Below the pieces are notes generated by a model. That model saw nothing but the letters and a program-made list of their open reading frames with translations. It did not search any database and had not been told where the DNA came from. Shown here one piece after another: positions 1 through 6,088 of a stretch of DNA of 6,254 bases. The DNA comes from Paludibacteraceae bacterium (lineage in GTDB: Bacteria; Bacteroidota; Bacteroidia; Bacteroidales; Paludibacteraceae): NCBI GenBank assembly GCA_017560605.1, contig JAFZEQ010000050.1, positions 1 through 6,254 of the forward strand, read 5' to 3'. Positions within the stretch are counted from its first letter, which is position 1, and every line of letters begins with the position of its first letter. The translations under genes and the position numbers were made by a program.

Positions 1-745
1 TGCTACCATCCACCAAGGAGTAGCATACATTGGAGGTGGTGATGGCAAAATGTACGCATTTGATATCAAAACAGGCGAAGTAAAATGGATCTTTGACGAA
101 CTCAAGAACTACGTCCTTACACGTCCTCTTGTATACAACAATAAACTATACTTTGGCACATGGGACACCTATTTCTATGCACTGAACCTATCAGATGGTT
201 CACTCGTATGGAAATGGAACAACGGCAAAAGCAACTCGAAACTATCACCAGCCAGTGTATGGCCTGTAGCCGCTGATGGCAAGATCTTTATAACCGCACC
301 TGACCGCTACTTTACCTGCCTAGACGCAGAAACAGGTAAACAAATATGGCGCACCAACAAATACAAAGTGCGCGAAACAGTAGGTCTTAGCGAAGATGGT
401 AAAACCGTATACTCCAAGTGTATGTGGGATACAGTTGTAGCTATCAGCACCGAATACCCTAGCGAAATTCAAGACACACAATCATCCAACGAGCCAAAAA
501 CACGTTGGGCTGTACATGCAGGCTTTGGTTATGAGCACAACCCTGCTATGCCCCTAGAAAAAGAAGGCACACTATGGGTAAGCACCAAGAACGGATTGCT
601 ACTAGGTATGGATGCTAAAACTGGTAAAGTACTATGGCGCCACAAAATAGGAAACTCTATTTTGAACACCCCACTACCACTCAGCGGCAAAGAATGTATC
701 TTCACCAGTAGCGAAGGCACTATCACAAGAATAAAAGTTAAGTAA
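1..745 (+). CDS. PQQ-like (BamB/quinoprotein-type) beta-propeller protein, 3' part only
   Basis: The gene enters from the left edge in the frame whose first full codon starts at base 2, and stops with TAA at 743-745. The ATG at 50 is internal: the 16 codons before it (ending YIGGGDGK) are a continuous part of a propeller repeat. Seen directly: repeated blade signatures with an aspartate-rich turn, TG and a closing tryptophan, at nt 62-88 (DIKTGEVKW), 185-211 (LNLSDGSLVW), 320-349 (LDAETGKQIW) and 611-637 (DAKTGKVLW), plus a last strand near the stop. These are PQQ/BamB-type repeats. Such propellers are usually exported scaffolds or, in true quinoproteins, enzymes. No catalytic module is visible here and the N terminus (signal peptide or fused enzyme domain) lies outside the window, so the function is not assigned. 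The 3' end overlaps the convergent folC by 8 bp. Confidence 0.85.
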   Translation, partial: ATIHQGVAYIGGGDGKMYAFDIKTGEVKWIFDELKNYVLTRPLVYNNKLYFGTWDTYFYALNLSDGSLVWKWNNGKSNSKLSPASVWPVAADGKIFITAPDRYFTCLDAETGKQIWRTNKYKVRETVGLSEDGKTVYSKCMWDTVVAISTEYPSEIQDTQSSNEPKTRWAVHAGFGYEHNPAMPLEKEGTLWVSTKNGLLLGMDAKTGKVLWRHKIGNSILNTPLPLSGKECIFTSSEGTITRIKVK

Positions 746-2045
746 GCAGTTCGCCAACAAGGTAGTTACTTCCTCCCACAAAAATAATATCCGCAGAAGT
801 TGCCTCGCTCTGCGCTAGACGGAAAGCCTCTTGCGCTTGCTCATAATAACGAGAATCTAAATGGTCTGGATGCAGTGACATCCATTTGTCAAACATAGCC
901 TCCGCTGACAAAGCTCTTGGCGTATTGGGTTGTGTGAAATAATACACCGCATCTACTGGCAACAAGGCTAGCACATCATCTATATCCTTATCATTGACCA
1001 TACCCAACACGATGCGCAATTGCGCACTAGAAATAGTCACACGATGCTCTGCAAGAAGATTATTTAGTTGCTCTACTACGTAGCGTATACCATGGCTATT
1101 ATGCCCCGTGTCGCAGATAGTCAAGGGTTGAGTTGATAAAGTCTCCCATCTACCTCGTAATCCTGTTAGATCGCAAACATGAGCAAAACCATAGGCAATC
1201 GAATTAACACTAAGCTCCACACCACATACATTGCGTAATGCTTGCAAAGCCACAAAAGCTGTTTGCAAATTATTCTGCTGATAATCACCTACTAACTGAC
1301 ATTGTGCAGCTTCCTTGATACGACGCTTGCGCATATATCCGCATTGATTAGCAAACCAAATACGACAATCAGTTGTCTCTAATCCATCACCCCATATCTC
1401 GCACGCGCGTGCGCGTTCCTCAAATACAAGACGTGTTTCGTCTGTCACCTCACCTATCACACATGGTACATTATGCTTAATGATACCAGCCTTCTCTGCC
1501 GCTATCTGTGGCAGAGTATCACCTAAAAACTCTGTATGGTCAACACCAATATTAGTAATCACACTCAATAGCGGTGTAAGCACATTGGTACTATCTAATC
1601 TACCACCTAAGCCTACTTCTACAACAGCTATATCTACTTGCTGTTCAGCAAAATACCAGAAAGCTAACGCCATAGTTGTCTCAAAGAAAGAAGGACGTAG
1701 TTGATCTAGAAAAGAGCGATTATCTGCCACAAAATCAATAACTTTCTGTTGAGGAATCATCTGTCCGTTGATCCGTATGCGCTCACGAAAATCCACCAAG
1801 TGAGGCGAGGTAAACAAACCTGTCTTATACCCCTGTGCCTGCAAGGCAGAAGCAATGAGATGCGAAGTAGACCCTTTGCCATTGGTACCCCCTATATGGA
1901 CCGCACGCAGTTGAGTATGCGGATTACCCAAATGTTGCATTAAACTAATCGTATTATCCAATCCTGGTTTATAAGCCGAAGCGCCTACCTGATGAAAAAC
2001 AGGCTGCGATGTATAGAGGTAGTCCAATGTTTGTTGATAGGTCAT
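738..2045 (-). CDS. folC: Dihydrofolate synthase / folylpolyglutamate synthase
   Basis: A 435-aa cytoplasmic Mur-ligase-family enzyme that joins L-glutamate to dihydropteroate and/or lengthens the polyglutamate tail of folates, using ATP. Length is normal for FolC. Motifs in order: ATP-binding P-loop GTNGKGST (residues 53-60), SPHL (80-83) in the folate-binding loop, EVGLGGRLDSTN (143-154), NIGVDHTEFLG (165-175), an AEKAGIIK segment (183-190) containing the lysine that is carbamylated in this family, and a C-terminal DTGHN motif equivalent to the DxAHNP of other FolC proteins. The start at 2045 gives the usual short N-terminal region before the P-loop. No Shine-Dalgarno is visible; the upstream 17 bp are AT-rich sequence and repeat. 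It lies 17 bp behind the O-methyltransferase and is probably transcribed with it from the promoter near 2743-2774. Whether it has one or both FolC activities cannot be read from sequence. Confidence 0.96.
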   Translation of the reverse strand: MTYQQTLDYLYTSQPVFHQVGASAYKPGLDNTISLMQHLGNPHTQLRAVHIGGTNGKGSTSHLIASALQAQGYKTGLFTSPHLVDFRERIRINGQMIPQQKVIDFVADNRSFLDQLRPSFFETTMALAFWYFAEQQVDIAVVEVGLGGRLDSTNVLTPLLSVITNIGVDHTEFLGDTLPQIAAEKAGIIKHNVPCVIGEVTDETRLVFEERARACEIWGDGLETTDCRIWFANQCGYMRKRRIKEAAQCQLVGDYQQNNLQTAFVALQALRNVCGVELSVNSIAYGFAHVCDLTGLRGRWETLSTQPLTICDTGHNSHGIRYVVEQLNNLLAEHRVTISSAQLRIVLGMVNDKDIDDVLALLPVDAVYYFTQPNTPRALSAEAMFDKWMSLHPDHLDSRYYEQAQEAFRLAQSEATSADIIFVGGSNYLVGELLT

Positions 2046-2050
2046 AATAA

Positions 2051-2102
2051 ACGGTTAGACGGTTAAACGGTTAGACGGTTAGACGGTTGGACGGTTAGAC
2101 GG
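2051..2102. repeat. 8-bp tandem repeat (ACGGTTAG, 6.5 copies)
   Basis: Six full units and a half unit of ACGGTTAG run without gaps. The units are exact except the second (…TTAA, 2059-2066) and the fifth (…TTGG, 2083-2090). On the minus strand the tract forms the last codons and stop of the O-methyltransferase gene and most of the gap before folC. It ends 5 bp short of the folC start codon. Because 8 is not a multiple of 3, gain or loss of one or two units changes the reading frame of the methyltransferase tail and also the distance to folC. Confidence 0.95.
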
Positions 2103-2722
2103 ATGATAGTTAGGCCATCACGAATAGGTAGGATAACCTTCTCTAAACGAGGATCTTGTGCTACTTTATCATTAAAGGCACGCAGAGCTATTGTCTGCTT
2201 ATCCTTATCGTATGCCGTTTCAATAATATGGCCATCCCAAAGTGTGTTATCAGCTAAAATCCAGCCTCCAGGACGAACCAAAGGTAAGACTGCATCTAAA
2301 TAAGAACAGTATTCACGCTTGTCAGCATCGATAAAGACCAAATCATATGGTTCATCGACCTTTTGGGTAGTCAACCATTCAATAGCATCGCCTATGACCA
2401 ATTGTACTTTTTCTCCTAATGGAGAAAGAGATAGATTACGGCGAATCATATCCTCTAATTCGTCATTATGTTCCACCGTGACTAGCACGCCATCCGAAGC
2501 CAAGCCCTCGGCTAGGCACAAAGAGGAGTATGCCGTAAAAGTACCCAATTCAAGGATACGACGAGGACGAATCATCTGAGAAAACATACTCAATACTCGC
2601 CCTTGAATATGTCCTGACATCATTCGAGGATTGATCATCTCGATATGCGTAGTATGCGTAATTTGCTGCAACACCTCACTCTCGGGCGATGAATGTTGTT
2701 CAATATATTCCAAAATGTCCAT
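2063..2722 (-). CDS. Class I SAM-dependent O-methyltransferase (family 3, CCoAOMT/COMT-like)
   Basis: A 219-aa cytoplasmic methyltransferase. Motif I for SAM binding is ELGTFTAYS (residues 58-66), the acidic residue contacting the SAM ribose is E84 in TVEHN, GDA is at 111-113, and the metal-site residues typical of this family are D132 (FIDADK), D158 and N159 (ILADNTLWDG). These indicate a divalent-metal-dependent enzyme acting on a hydroxyl group, probably of a catechol-like or other small molecule; the substrate is unknown. I chose the ATG at 2722 because the protein then begins MDILEYIEQHS, the normal family start. An in-frame ATG at 2812 would add 30 residues encoded by the promoter region itself. 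The family normally ends just after DGLTIIR; here about ten extra residues (LTVQPSNRLTV) are encoded by the 8-bp tandem repeat. It is first in an operon with folC, 17 bp downstream. Confidence 0.9.
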   Translation of the reverse strand: MDILEYIEQHSSPESEVLQQITHTTHIEMINPRMMSGHIQGRVLSMFSQMIRPRRILELGTFTAYSSLCLAEGLASDGVLVTVEHNDELEDMIRRNLSLSPLGEKVQLVIGDAIEWLTTQKVDEPYDLVFIDADKREYCSYLDAVLPLVRPGGWILADNTLWDGHIIETAYDKDKQTIALRAFNDKVAQDPRLEKVILPIRDGLTIIRLTVQPSNRLTV

Positions 2723-2742
2723 AAAAAATGCTATTTTGCCTG

Positions 2743-2774
2743 CAAAATTACAAAAAAACTTGCATATGTGCAAA
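2743..2774 (-). promoter_or_regulatory. Bacteroidota-type promoter for the O-methyltransferase-folC operon
   Basis: On the minus strand, TTTG (2774-2771), a 20-bp spacer and TAATTTTG (2750-2743) match the Bacteroidota primary-sigma consensus TTTG / about 19-20 bp / TAnnTTTG without mismatch. Transcription would begin near 2737, giving a very short leader of about 15 nt before the ATG at 2722. This also argues against the longer ORF starting at 2812. Confidence 0.75.
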
Positions 2775-2790
2775 AAAAGTACTAATTTTG
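2759..2790 (+). promoter_or_regulatory. Bacteroidota-type promoter for the lrp-trpS operon
   Basis: CTTG (2759-2762, one mismatch to TTTG), a 20-bp spacer and TAATTTTG (2783-2790, full match to TAnnTTTG). Transcription would start near 2796, giving a leader of about 46 nt before the regulator's ATG. The -33 element lies inside the spacer of the opposing promoter and vice versa, so the two promoters share 2759-2774 and polymerase should not be able to occupy both at once (inference). Confidence 0.7.
2760..2773. promoter_or_regulatory. Candidate operator core, TTGCA-N4-TGCAA
   Basis: A perfect 5-bp inverted repeat (TTGCATATGTGCAA) centred exactly between the two divergent promoters and overlapping both -33 elements. 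A 14-15-bp imperfect dyad fits what Lrp/AsnC dimers commonly bind, although the bases do not closely match the E. coli Lrp consensus. Binding by the neighbouring regulator is inferred from position and symmetry only. Confidence 0.5.
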
Positions 2791-2842
2791 CAGTCAAAAT
2801 GATATAATTCACATCAAAAACACATAATATTAATAATTAACC

Positions 2843-3307
2843 ATGGACTTCACTGACAAAATTGATGATATAGATCGCAAGATCTTGCAAGTCATCACTC
2901 AAAATGCACGCACACCTTTTAAGGATGTAGCAGAAGTAGTTGGTATCAGCCGTGCAGCTGTACATCAACGTGTACAAAAGATGTTTGATAACGGTATTAT
3001 TACCGGTTCAGGATATACAGTCAACCCCAAAGCACTAGGCTACAACCTATGCGTATATGTAGGCTTGACCCTAGAAAAAGGTAGTATGTACAATCAAGTC
3101 AGCGAGGAACTTGAGAAAATACCTGAAGTTGTAGAGAGTCGTTTTACATTAGGTACCTATTCAATGCTGATCAAACTGTACGCACGCGACGACATGCATT
3201 TAATGGATCTATTGAGTAACAAACTACAAGGCATCCATGGAGTATCCAATACAGAAACACTGACAGCATTGGATCAACGCATTCATCGCACCCTACCTAT
3301 TGGATAG
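2843..3307 (+). CDS. Lrp/AsnC-family transcriptional regulator
   Basis: A 154-aa DNA-binding protein of the normal length for the family. The N-terminal winged helix-turn-helix covers about residues 8-58: IDDIDRKILQVI leads in, DVAEVVGIS (28-36) is the positioning helix and turn, and RAAVHQRVQKM (37-47) the recognition helix. A C-terminal RAM (amino-acid-sensing) domain covers about 66-145. In many family members a GxYD motif follows the second RAM strand; here it reads GTYS (104-107), so the effector pocket may differ and the ligand cannot be predicted. The ATG at 2843 is the only sensible start, with family-like sequence directly after it and an A/T-rich leader without Shine-Dalgarno. It heads a probable operon with trpS 36 bp downstream and is transcribed divergently from the O-methyltransferase. 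Family members usually regulate themselves and a divergent neighbour, and the palindrome at 2733-2800 fits that. Confidence 0.94.
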   Translation: MDFTDKIDDIDRKILQVITQNARTPFKDVAEVVGISRAAVHQRVQKMFDNGIITGSGYTVNPKALGYNLCVYVGLTLEKGSMYNQVSEELEKIPEVVESRFTLGTYSMLIKLYARDDMHLMDLLSNKLQGIHGVSNTETLTALDQRIHRTLPIG

Positions 3308-3343
3308 TTTAAAATATAGAAGTTAAAAGACAACATATATATA

Positions 3344-4330
3344 ATGGAAAAAGTAATTAGTGGTATTCGCCCAACAGGTAACCTGCATTTGGGTAATTAT
3401 TTTGGCGCAGTAAAGAGTTTTGTAAAAATGCAAGAAGAATATAACTGTATGTTCTTTATTGCAGACTGGCACTCACTGACCACTCACCCAACACCAGAGA
3501 ACCTACGCACATCAGTTAAAACCATTTTGGCCGAATACCTAGCATGTGGCATTGATCCACAAAAAGCATCTATCTACGTACAAAGCGATGTTAAACAAGT
3601 GTTAGAGCTATATCTATACCTAAATATGAACGCTTATCTAGGTGAGCTAGAACGTGTCACATCTTTCAAAGAGAAAGCACGCAAGCAACCTGATAATGTG
3701 AACGCTGGACTACTAACCTATCCTGCACTAATGGCAGCAGATATCCTTGTACACAAAGCTGATAAAGTACCAGTAGGTAAAGATCAAGAGCAAAACATGG
3801 AAATGGCGCGATTGTTTGCTCGTCGTTTCAATCGTATATACAATATTGAATACTTCAAGGAGCCACAGTCCTTCCACTTCAGCGACAAAGCAGTCAAAGT
3901 GCCAGGACTAGACGGAAGCGGCAAGATGGGCAAGAGCGAAGGTAACGCTATCTACCTCTGCGACGACGAAGCTACTATCAAGAAGAAAGTAATGCGCGCT
4001 GTCACCGATGCTGGACCTACTATGCTCAACCAAGAGAAACCAGAGCCTATCGAGAATCTCTTTACACTCATGTCACTGGTTTCTACACCTGACACATACG
4101 ACTACTTCAACGACCAATACAACAATATGGCCATTCGTTATGGCGATATGAAAAAGCAATTGGCTGCTGATATCAATGCATTTTGTGCACCTATTCGCGA
4201 GCGTATCATCGACTTTAAGAACAACGATGAATACCTAGCTAAAGTAGCACGAGAGGGTGCAGAAGCAGCAGCAGCTAGTGCAGAGAAAACAATCCGCGAA
4301 GTAAGAGAAATCATTGGTTTCCGTAACTAA
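3344..4330 (+). CDS. trpS: Tryptophanyl-tRNA synthetase (TrpRS)
   Basis: A 328-aa class Ic aminoacyl-tRNA synthetase that charges tRNA-Trp with tryptophan using ATP in the cytoplasm. The opening SGIRPTGNLHLGNYFGA contains the HIGH-class signature as HLGN (residues 15-18). MAADIL…VPVGKDQEQNMEMAR is the tryptophan/dimer-region signature typical of bacterial TrpRS. The second ATP signature is KMGKS (194-198) within DGSGKMGKSEGN, with glycine in place of the serine of canonical KMSKS. Length is normal for bacterial TrpRS. No promoter, T-box or trp-leader hairpin fits in the 36-bp AT-rich gap behind the regulator gene, so cotranscription with it is likely. The stop codon shares one base (TAATG) with the next start. 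It is probably the housekeeping copy, though a second trpS elsewhere cannot be excluded. Confidence 0.97.
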   Translation: MEKVISGIRPTGNLHLGNYFGAVKSFVKMQEEYNCMFFIADWHSLTTHPTPENLRTSVKTILAEYLACGIDPQKASIYVQSDVKQVLELYLYLNMNAYLGELERVTSFKEKARKQPDNVNAGLLTYPALMAADILVHKADKVPVGKDQEQNMEMARLFARRFNRIYNIEYFKEPQSFHFSDKAVKVPGLDGSGKMGKSEGNAIYLCDDEATIKKKVMRAVTDAGPTMLNQEKPEPIENLFTLMSLVSTPDTYDYFNDQYNNMAIRYGDMKKQLAADINAFCAPIRERIIDFKNNDEYLAKVAREGAEAAAASAEKTIREVREIIGFRN

Positions 4331-4566
4331 TGAAACGTTATATTCTGATATTGTCACTCATCAGTTGTCTGACTTGTCCGACTCGTCTGACAGGGTTGAC
4401 ACGTCAGAATCCTCCCACTTACACCGACGATGCATATTACTGGCCTCAAGCAGACACCCTCGTGTCTGCTGAGCCTGTATACGACAGAAATATGCGCGAG
4501 TTTATCTTCTTGGAAGACACCGTACAGTACCCCGACACCGTACGCATGCTCATCATAGAACAATGA
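4330..4566 (+). CDS. Small exported protein or lipoprotein of unknown function (78 aa)
   Basis: I do not recognise this protein. It starts MKRY followed by a short hydrophobic stretch ILILSLIS and C13, so LISC could act as a lipobox; the hydrophobic part is short for a lipoprotein signal, so simple secretion or a membrane anchor is also possible. Residues 13-25 have a three-residue rhythm (CLT-CPT-RLT-GLT-R) that comes from a 9-bp DNA repeat. The rest is hydrophilic and acidic with many Tyr, Asp and Pro residues and no known motif. Reality is supported by tight coupling: its ATG overlaps the trpS stop by one base, and its TGA overlaps the next ATG in ATGA. The position suggests an envelope role together with the following outer-membrane protein. 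An antisense ORF over the same stretch was judged a shadow. Confidence 0.7.
   Translation: MKRYILILSLISCLTCPTRLTGLTRQNPPTYTDDAYYWPQADTLVSAEPVYDRNMREFIFLEDTVQYPDTVRMLIIEQ
4365..4400. repeat. Short degenerate 9-bp tandem repeat inside the small gene
   Basis: Units TTGTCTGAC, TTGTCCGAC and TCGTCTGAC follow one another (4365-4391), with a degenerate fourth unit AGGGTTGAC. The period of 9 keeps the reading frame, adding three residues per unit just after the putative signal sequence. On the minus strand the unit reads GTCAGACRA, resembling the GTTAGACG of the repeat at 2051-2102. Confidence 0.75.
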
Positions 4567-5987
4567 AAAGAAAACTACTCATATTACTCGTAGCATACAG
4601 CCTACTACCTGCCTATGGTCAAGACATACAGCGTTTTGCAGAACGCAGCATCATAGGTTCAGCTCGCTATGTGGGTATGGGCGGTGCCATGACTGCTATT
4701 GGAGGCGACCCTAGTGCAGCTATGGATAACCCTGCTGGATTGGGTCTATACCGCCGCAGCGAAATTAGCATATCGATAGATGGAACCCTAGACTATACCC
4801 TGCAAGAAAACACCGACAATATGGGCCAAATACAATATTTGGCACTCCCACAGGCATCCTTAATCTGGGCTAGCGGTAGAACCGACAAGCAAAAAGGATT
4901 GATATATAGTAATTTGATGTTCAACGTCAATCGACTACACAGTTACAAGCGAGAGGTGTCTGTTACAGGAGAAAACACCGGATTACTTCCTACTATCTGC
5001 CTCAAAACCAACGGATTATCAGAAGCAGATATGGGAACAGATAATATATGGGAAAACAATGAAATTGGCTGGTTAAGTATACTGGGTTATGACGGATATT
5101 TAATTGATCCCGTAGCGGATAATCAATGGACACCAGCTGTGCATTTCAACAATGGCGAACTTGGTGTTAGCGAAACAGGTTCTTCAGACCTTTACACCAT
5201 ATCATGGGCAGGCAACATCAACAACCAATGGTATATCGGTGCTAGCCTAAACATACCCACTCTCACATACACCAAACAAATTTCGTTATACGAAACCAAC
5301 AGATTGCAGTCCGCTGAACTCAAATCTCTTTTCCATGTATCAGGTGTTGGTGTAAACGCAAGTTTTGGACTCATCGCTCGTCCTACTCAATGGCTACGCC
5401 TTGGAGCATCCTTCCATACACCAACCACACTATCCATGTCAGTACAAACAGAGGGAGATATATACAGCAAAATCAATGATCAAGAATACGAAGTATTTAC
5501 ACCTGCTAGCGGAGCTATTTCTACAACATATACATCCCCATTGCGCACAAGCTTCAGCATAGCTAGCCAATGGAAAAACATTGGTATGTTAGCCTTACAG
5601 TATGACTACGCTCATGCCATAAAAGACAAAGATTCAGGCCTTAGCCCTATGCAAGATATCCACACACTACGAGCAGGTCTAGAGGTACAAGTAGGAGCAG
5701 GATGCTATCTCAATGCAGGATATGTATACGAATCTACATTTGAGCCAGATGAAAAAGTAGAATTGGCTTACAATTCCATTAGAACAGACACGGACTATCG
5801 CTTTACCCAATCATCACAGTATGCAAGTGCAGGATTTGGATATCGCAACCAAAATATTGTTGCTAATATTGCATACCTATTTGGATGGCAAATATTACAT
5901 CAATACGCCACAGAATATCAAACAAATCCTTTCAGAATTAATACCAATACGCACCGAATTGTATGCACATTGGCTTGGAGAATTTAA
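4563..5987 (+). CDS. Outer-membrane beta-barrel protein, OmpP1/FadL/TodX-like
   Basis: A 474-aa protein with a Sec signal peptide: MKRK, hydrophobic LLILLVAYSLL, and probable cleavage after AYG at residue 19. Just after it comes SARYVGMGGAMTAIGGDPSAAMDNPAGLGLYRR (33-65, with gaps), the N-terminal signature of FadL/OmpP1-like proteins in Bacteroidota, where the hatch region carries the NPAGL motif. The remainder has alternating, aromatic- and glycine-rich strands as expected of a beta-barrel, and the last residues (TLAWRI) resemble a C-terminal barrel strand. Family members carry hydrophobic compounds across the outer membrane; many Bacteroidota homologues are labelled 'hemin receptor' or 'transport protein' without proof, so the substrate is open. 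The start overlaps the preceding stop in ATGA and translation is probably coupled. No clear terminator follows; only a 5-bp hairpin without a T-run is seen near 6023-6043. Confidence 0.85.
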   Translation: MKRKLLILLVAYSLLPAYGQDIQRFAERSIIGSARYVGMGGAMTAIGGDPSAAMDNPAGLGLYRRSEISISIDGTLDYTLQENTDNMGQIQYLALPQASLIWASGRTDKQKGLIYSNLMFNVNRLHSYKREVSVTGENTGLLPTICLKTNGLSEADMGTDNIWENNEIGWLSILGYDGYLIDPVADNQWTPAVHFNNGELGVSETGSSDLYTISWAGNINNQWYIGASLNIPTLTYTKQISLYETNRLQSAELKSLFHVSGVGVNASFGLIARPTQWLRLGASFHTPTTLSMSVQTEGDIYSKINDQEYEVFTPASGAISTTYTSPLRTSFSIASQWKNIGMLALQYDYAHAIKDKDSGLSPMQDIHTLRAGLEVQVGAGCYLNAGYVYESTFEPDEKVELAYNSIRTDTDYRFTQSSQYASAGFGYRNQNIVANIAYLFGWQILHQYATEYQTNPFRINTNTHRIVCTLAWRI

Positions 5988-6088
5988 AACAGATAGACGC
6001 CACTAAAAATAGATAGTAAGAATGGCACAGAATTTGTATGCCACAATATACACTAATGATCATTGAAAAATATTGCTGCACTGCTTAG

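Larger units (their letters stand above)
2733..2800. promoter_or_regulatory. 68-bp imperfect palindrome spanning the divergent promoters
   Basis: The arms 2733-2750 (ATTTTGCCTGCAAAATTA) and 2783-2800 (TAATTTTGCAGTCAAAAT) are reverse complements with one mismatch in 18. A shorter inverted repeat, TTGCA-N4-TGCAA, sits on the same centre (2766.5). The left arm is itself a near-perfect palindrome (ATTTTGC-CT-GCAAAAT, 2733-2748) and the right arm a slightly weaker one (ATTTTG-N4-CAAAAT, 2785-2800). Two runs of seven A (2752-2758 and 2772-2778), 20 bp apart, flank the middle site. Some of the symmetry comes from having one TAATTTTG promoter element in each direction, but the outer bases and the core go beyond that. 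It is a likely operator region for the adjacent Lrp-type regulator (inference). Confidence 0.75.

Noticed and set aside
50..52. ATG at 50 as the start of the beta-propeller gene
   Set aside because: The same frame is open to the window edge and encodes recognisable propeller repeat sequence before this codon, so the gene is simply cut by the window.
2051..2102. CRISPR-like repeat
   Set aside because: The units are 8 bp, contiguous, without spacers, and read into a coding region; no cas genes are nearby.
2723..2812. 30-codon N-terminal extension of the O-methyltransferase from an ATG at 2812
   Set aside because: The extension is encoded by the promoter/palindrome region, contains low-complexity Phe/Lys/Cys sequence, and lies upstream of the predicted start of transcription. 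The family begins at MDILEYI.
3308..3343. Separate promoter, T-box or trp leader in front of trpS
   Set aside because: Only 36 AT-rich bases are present; TAGTTTAA at 3305-3312 differs from TAnnTTTG at two positions, there is no suitable -33 element, and there is no room for a leader structure.
4354..4563. Antisense 69-aa ORF opposite the small exported protein
   Set aside because: No start context or motif, and it covers a coupled sense gene; a shadow frame.
6023..6043. Terminator after the outer-membrane protein gene (TGGCA…TGCCA hairpin)
   Set aside because: The stem is 5 bp with an 11-nt loop and no T-run follows, so it is too weak to call.
6055..6064. Perfect 10-bp palindrome AATGATCATT as an operator
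   Set aside because: It stands alone in AT-rich DNA with no promoter around it; a short palindrome of this kind arises easily by chance.
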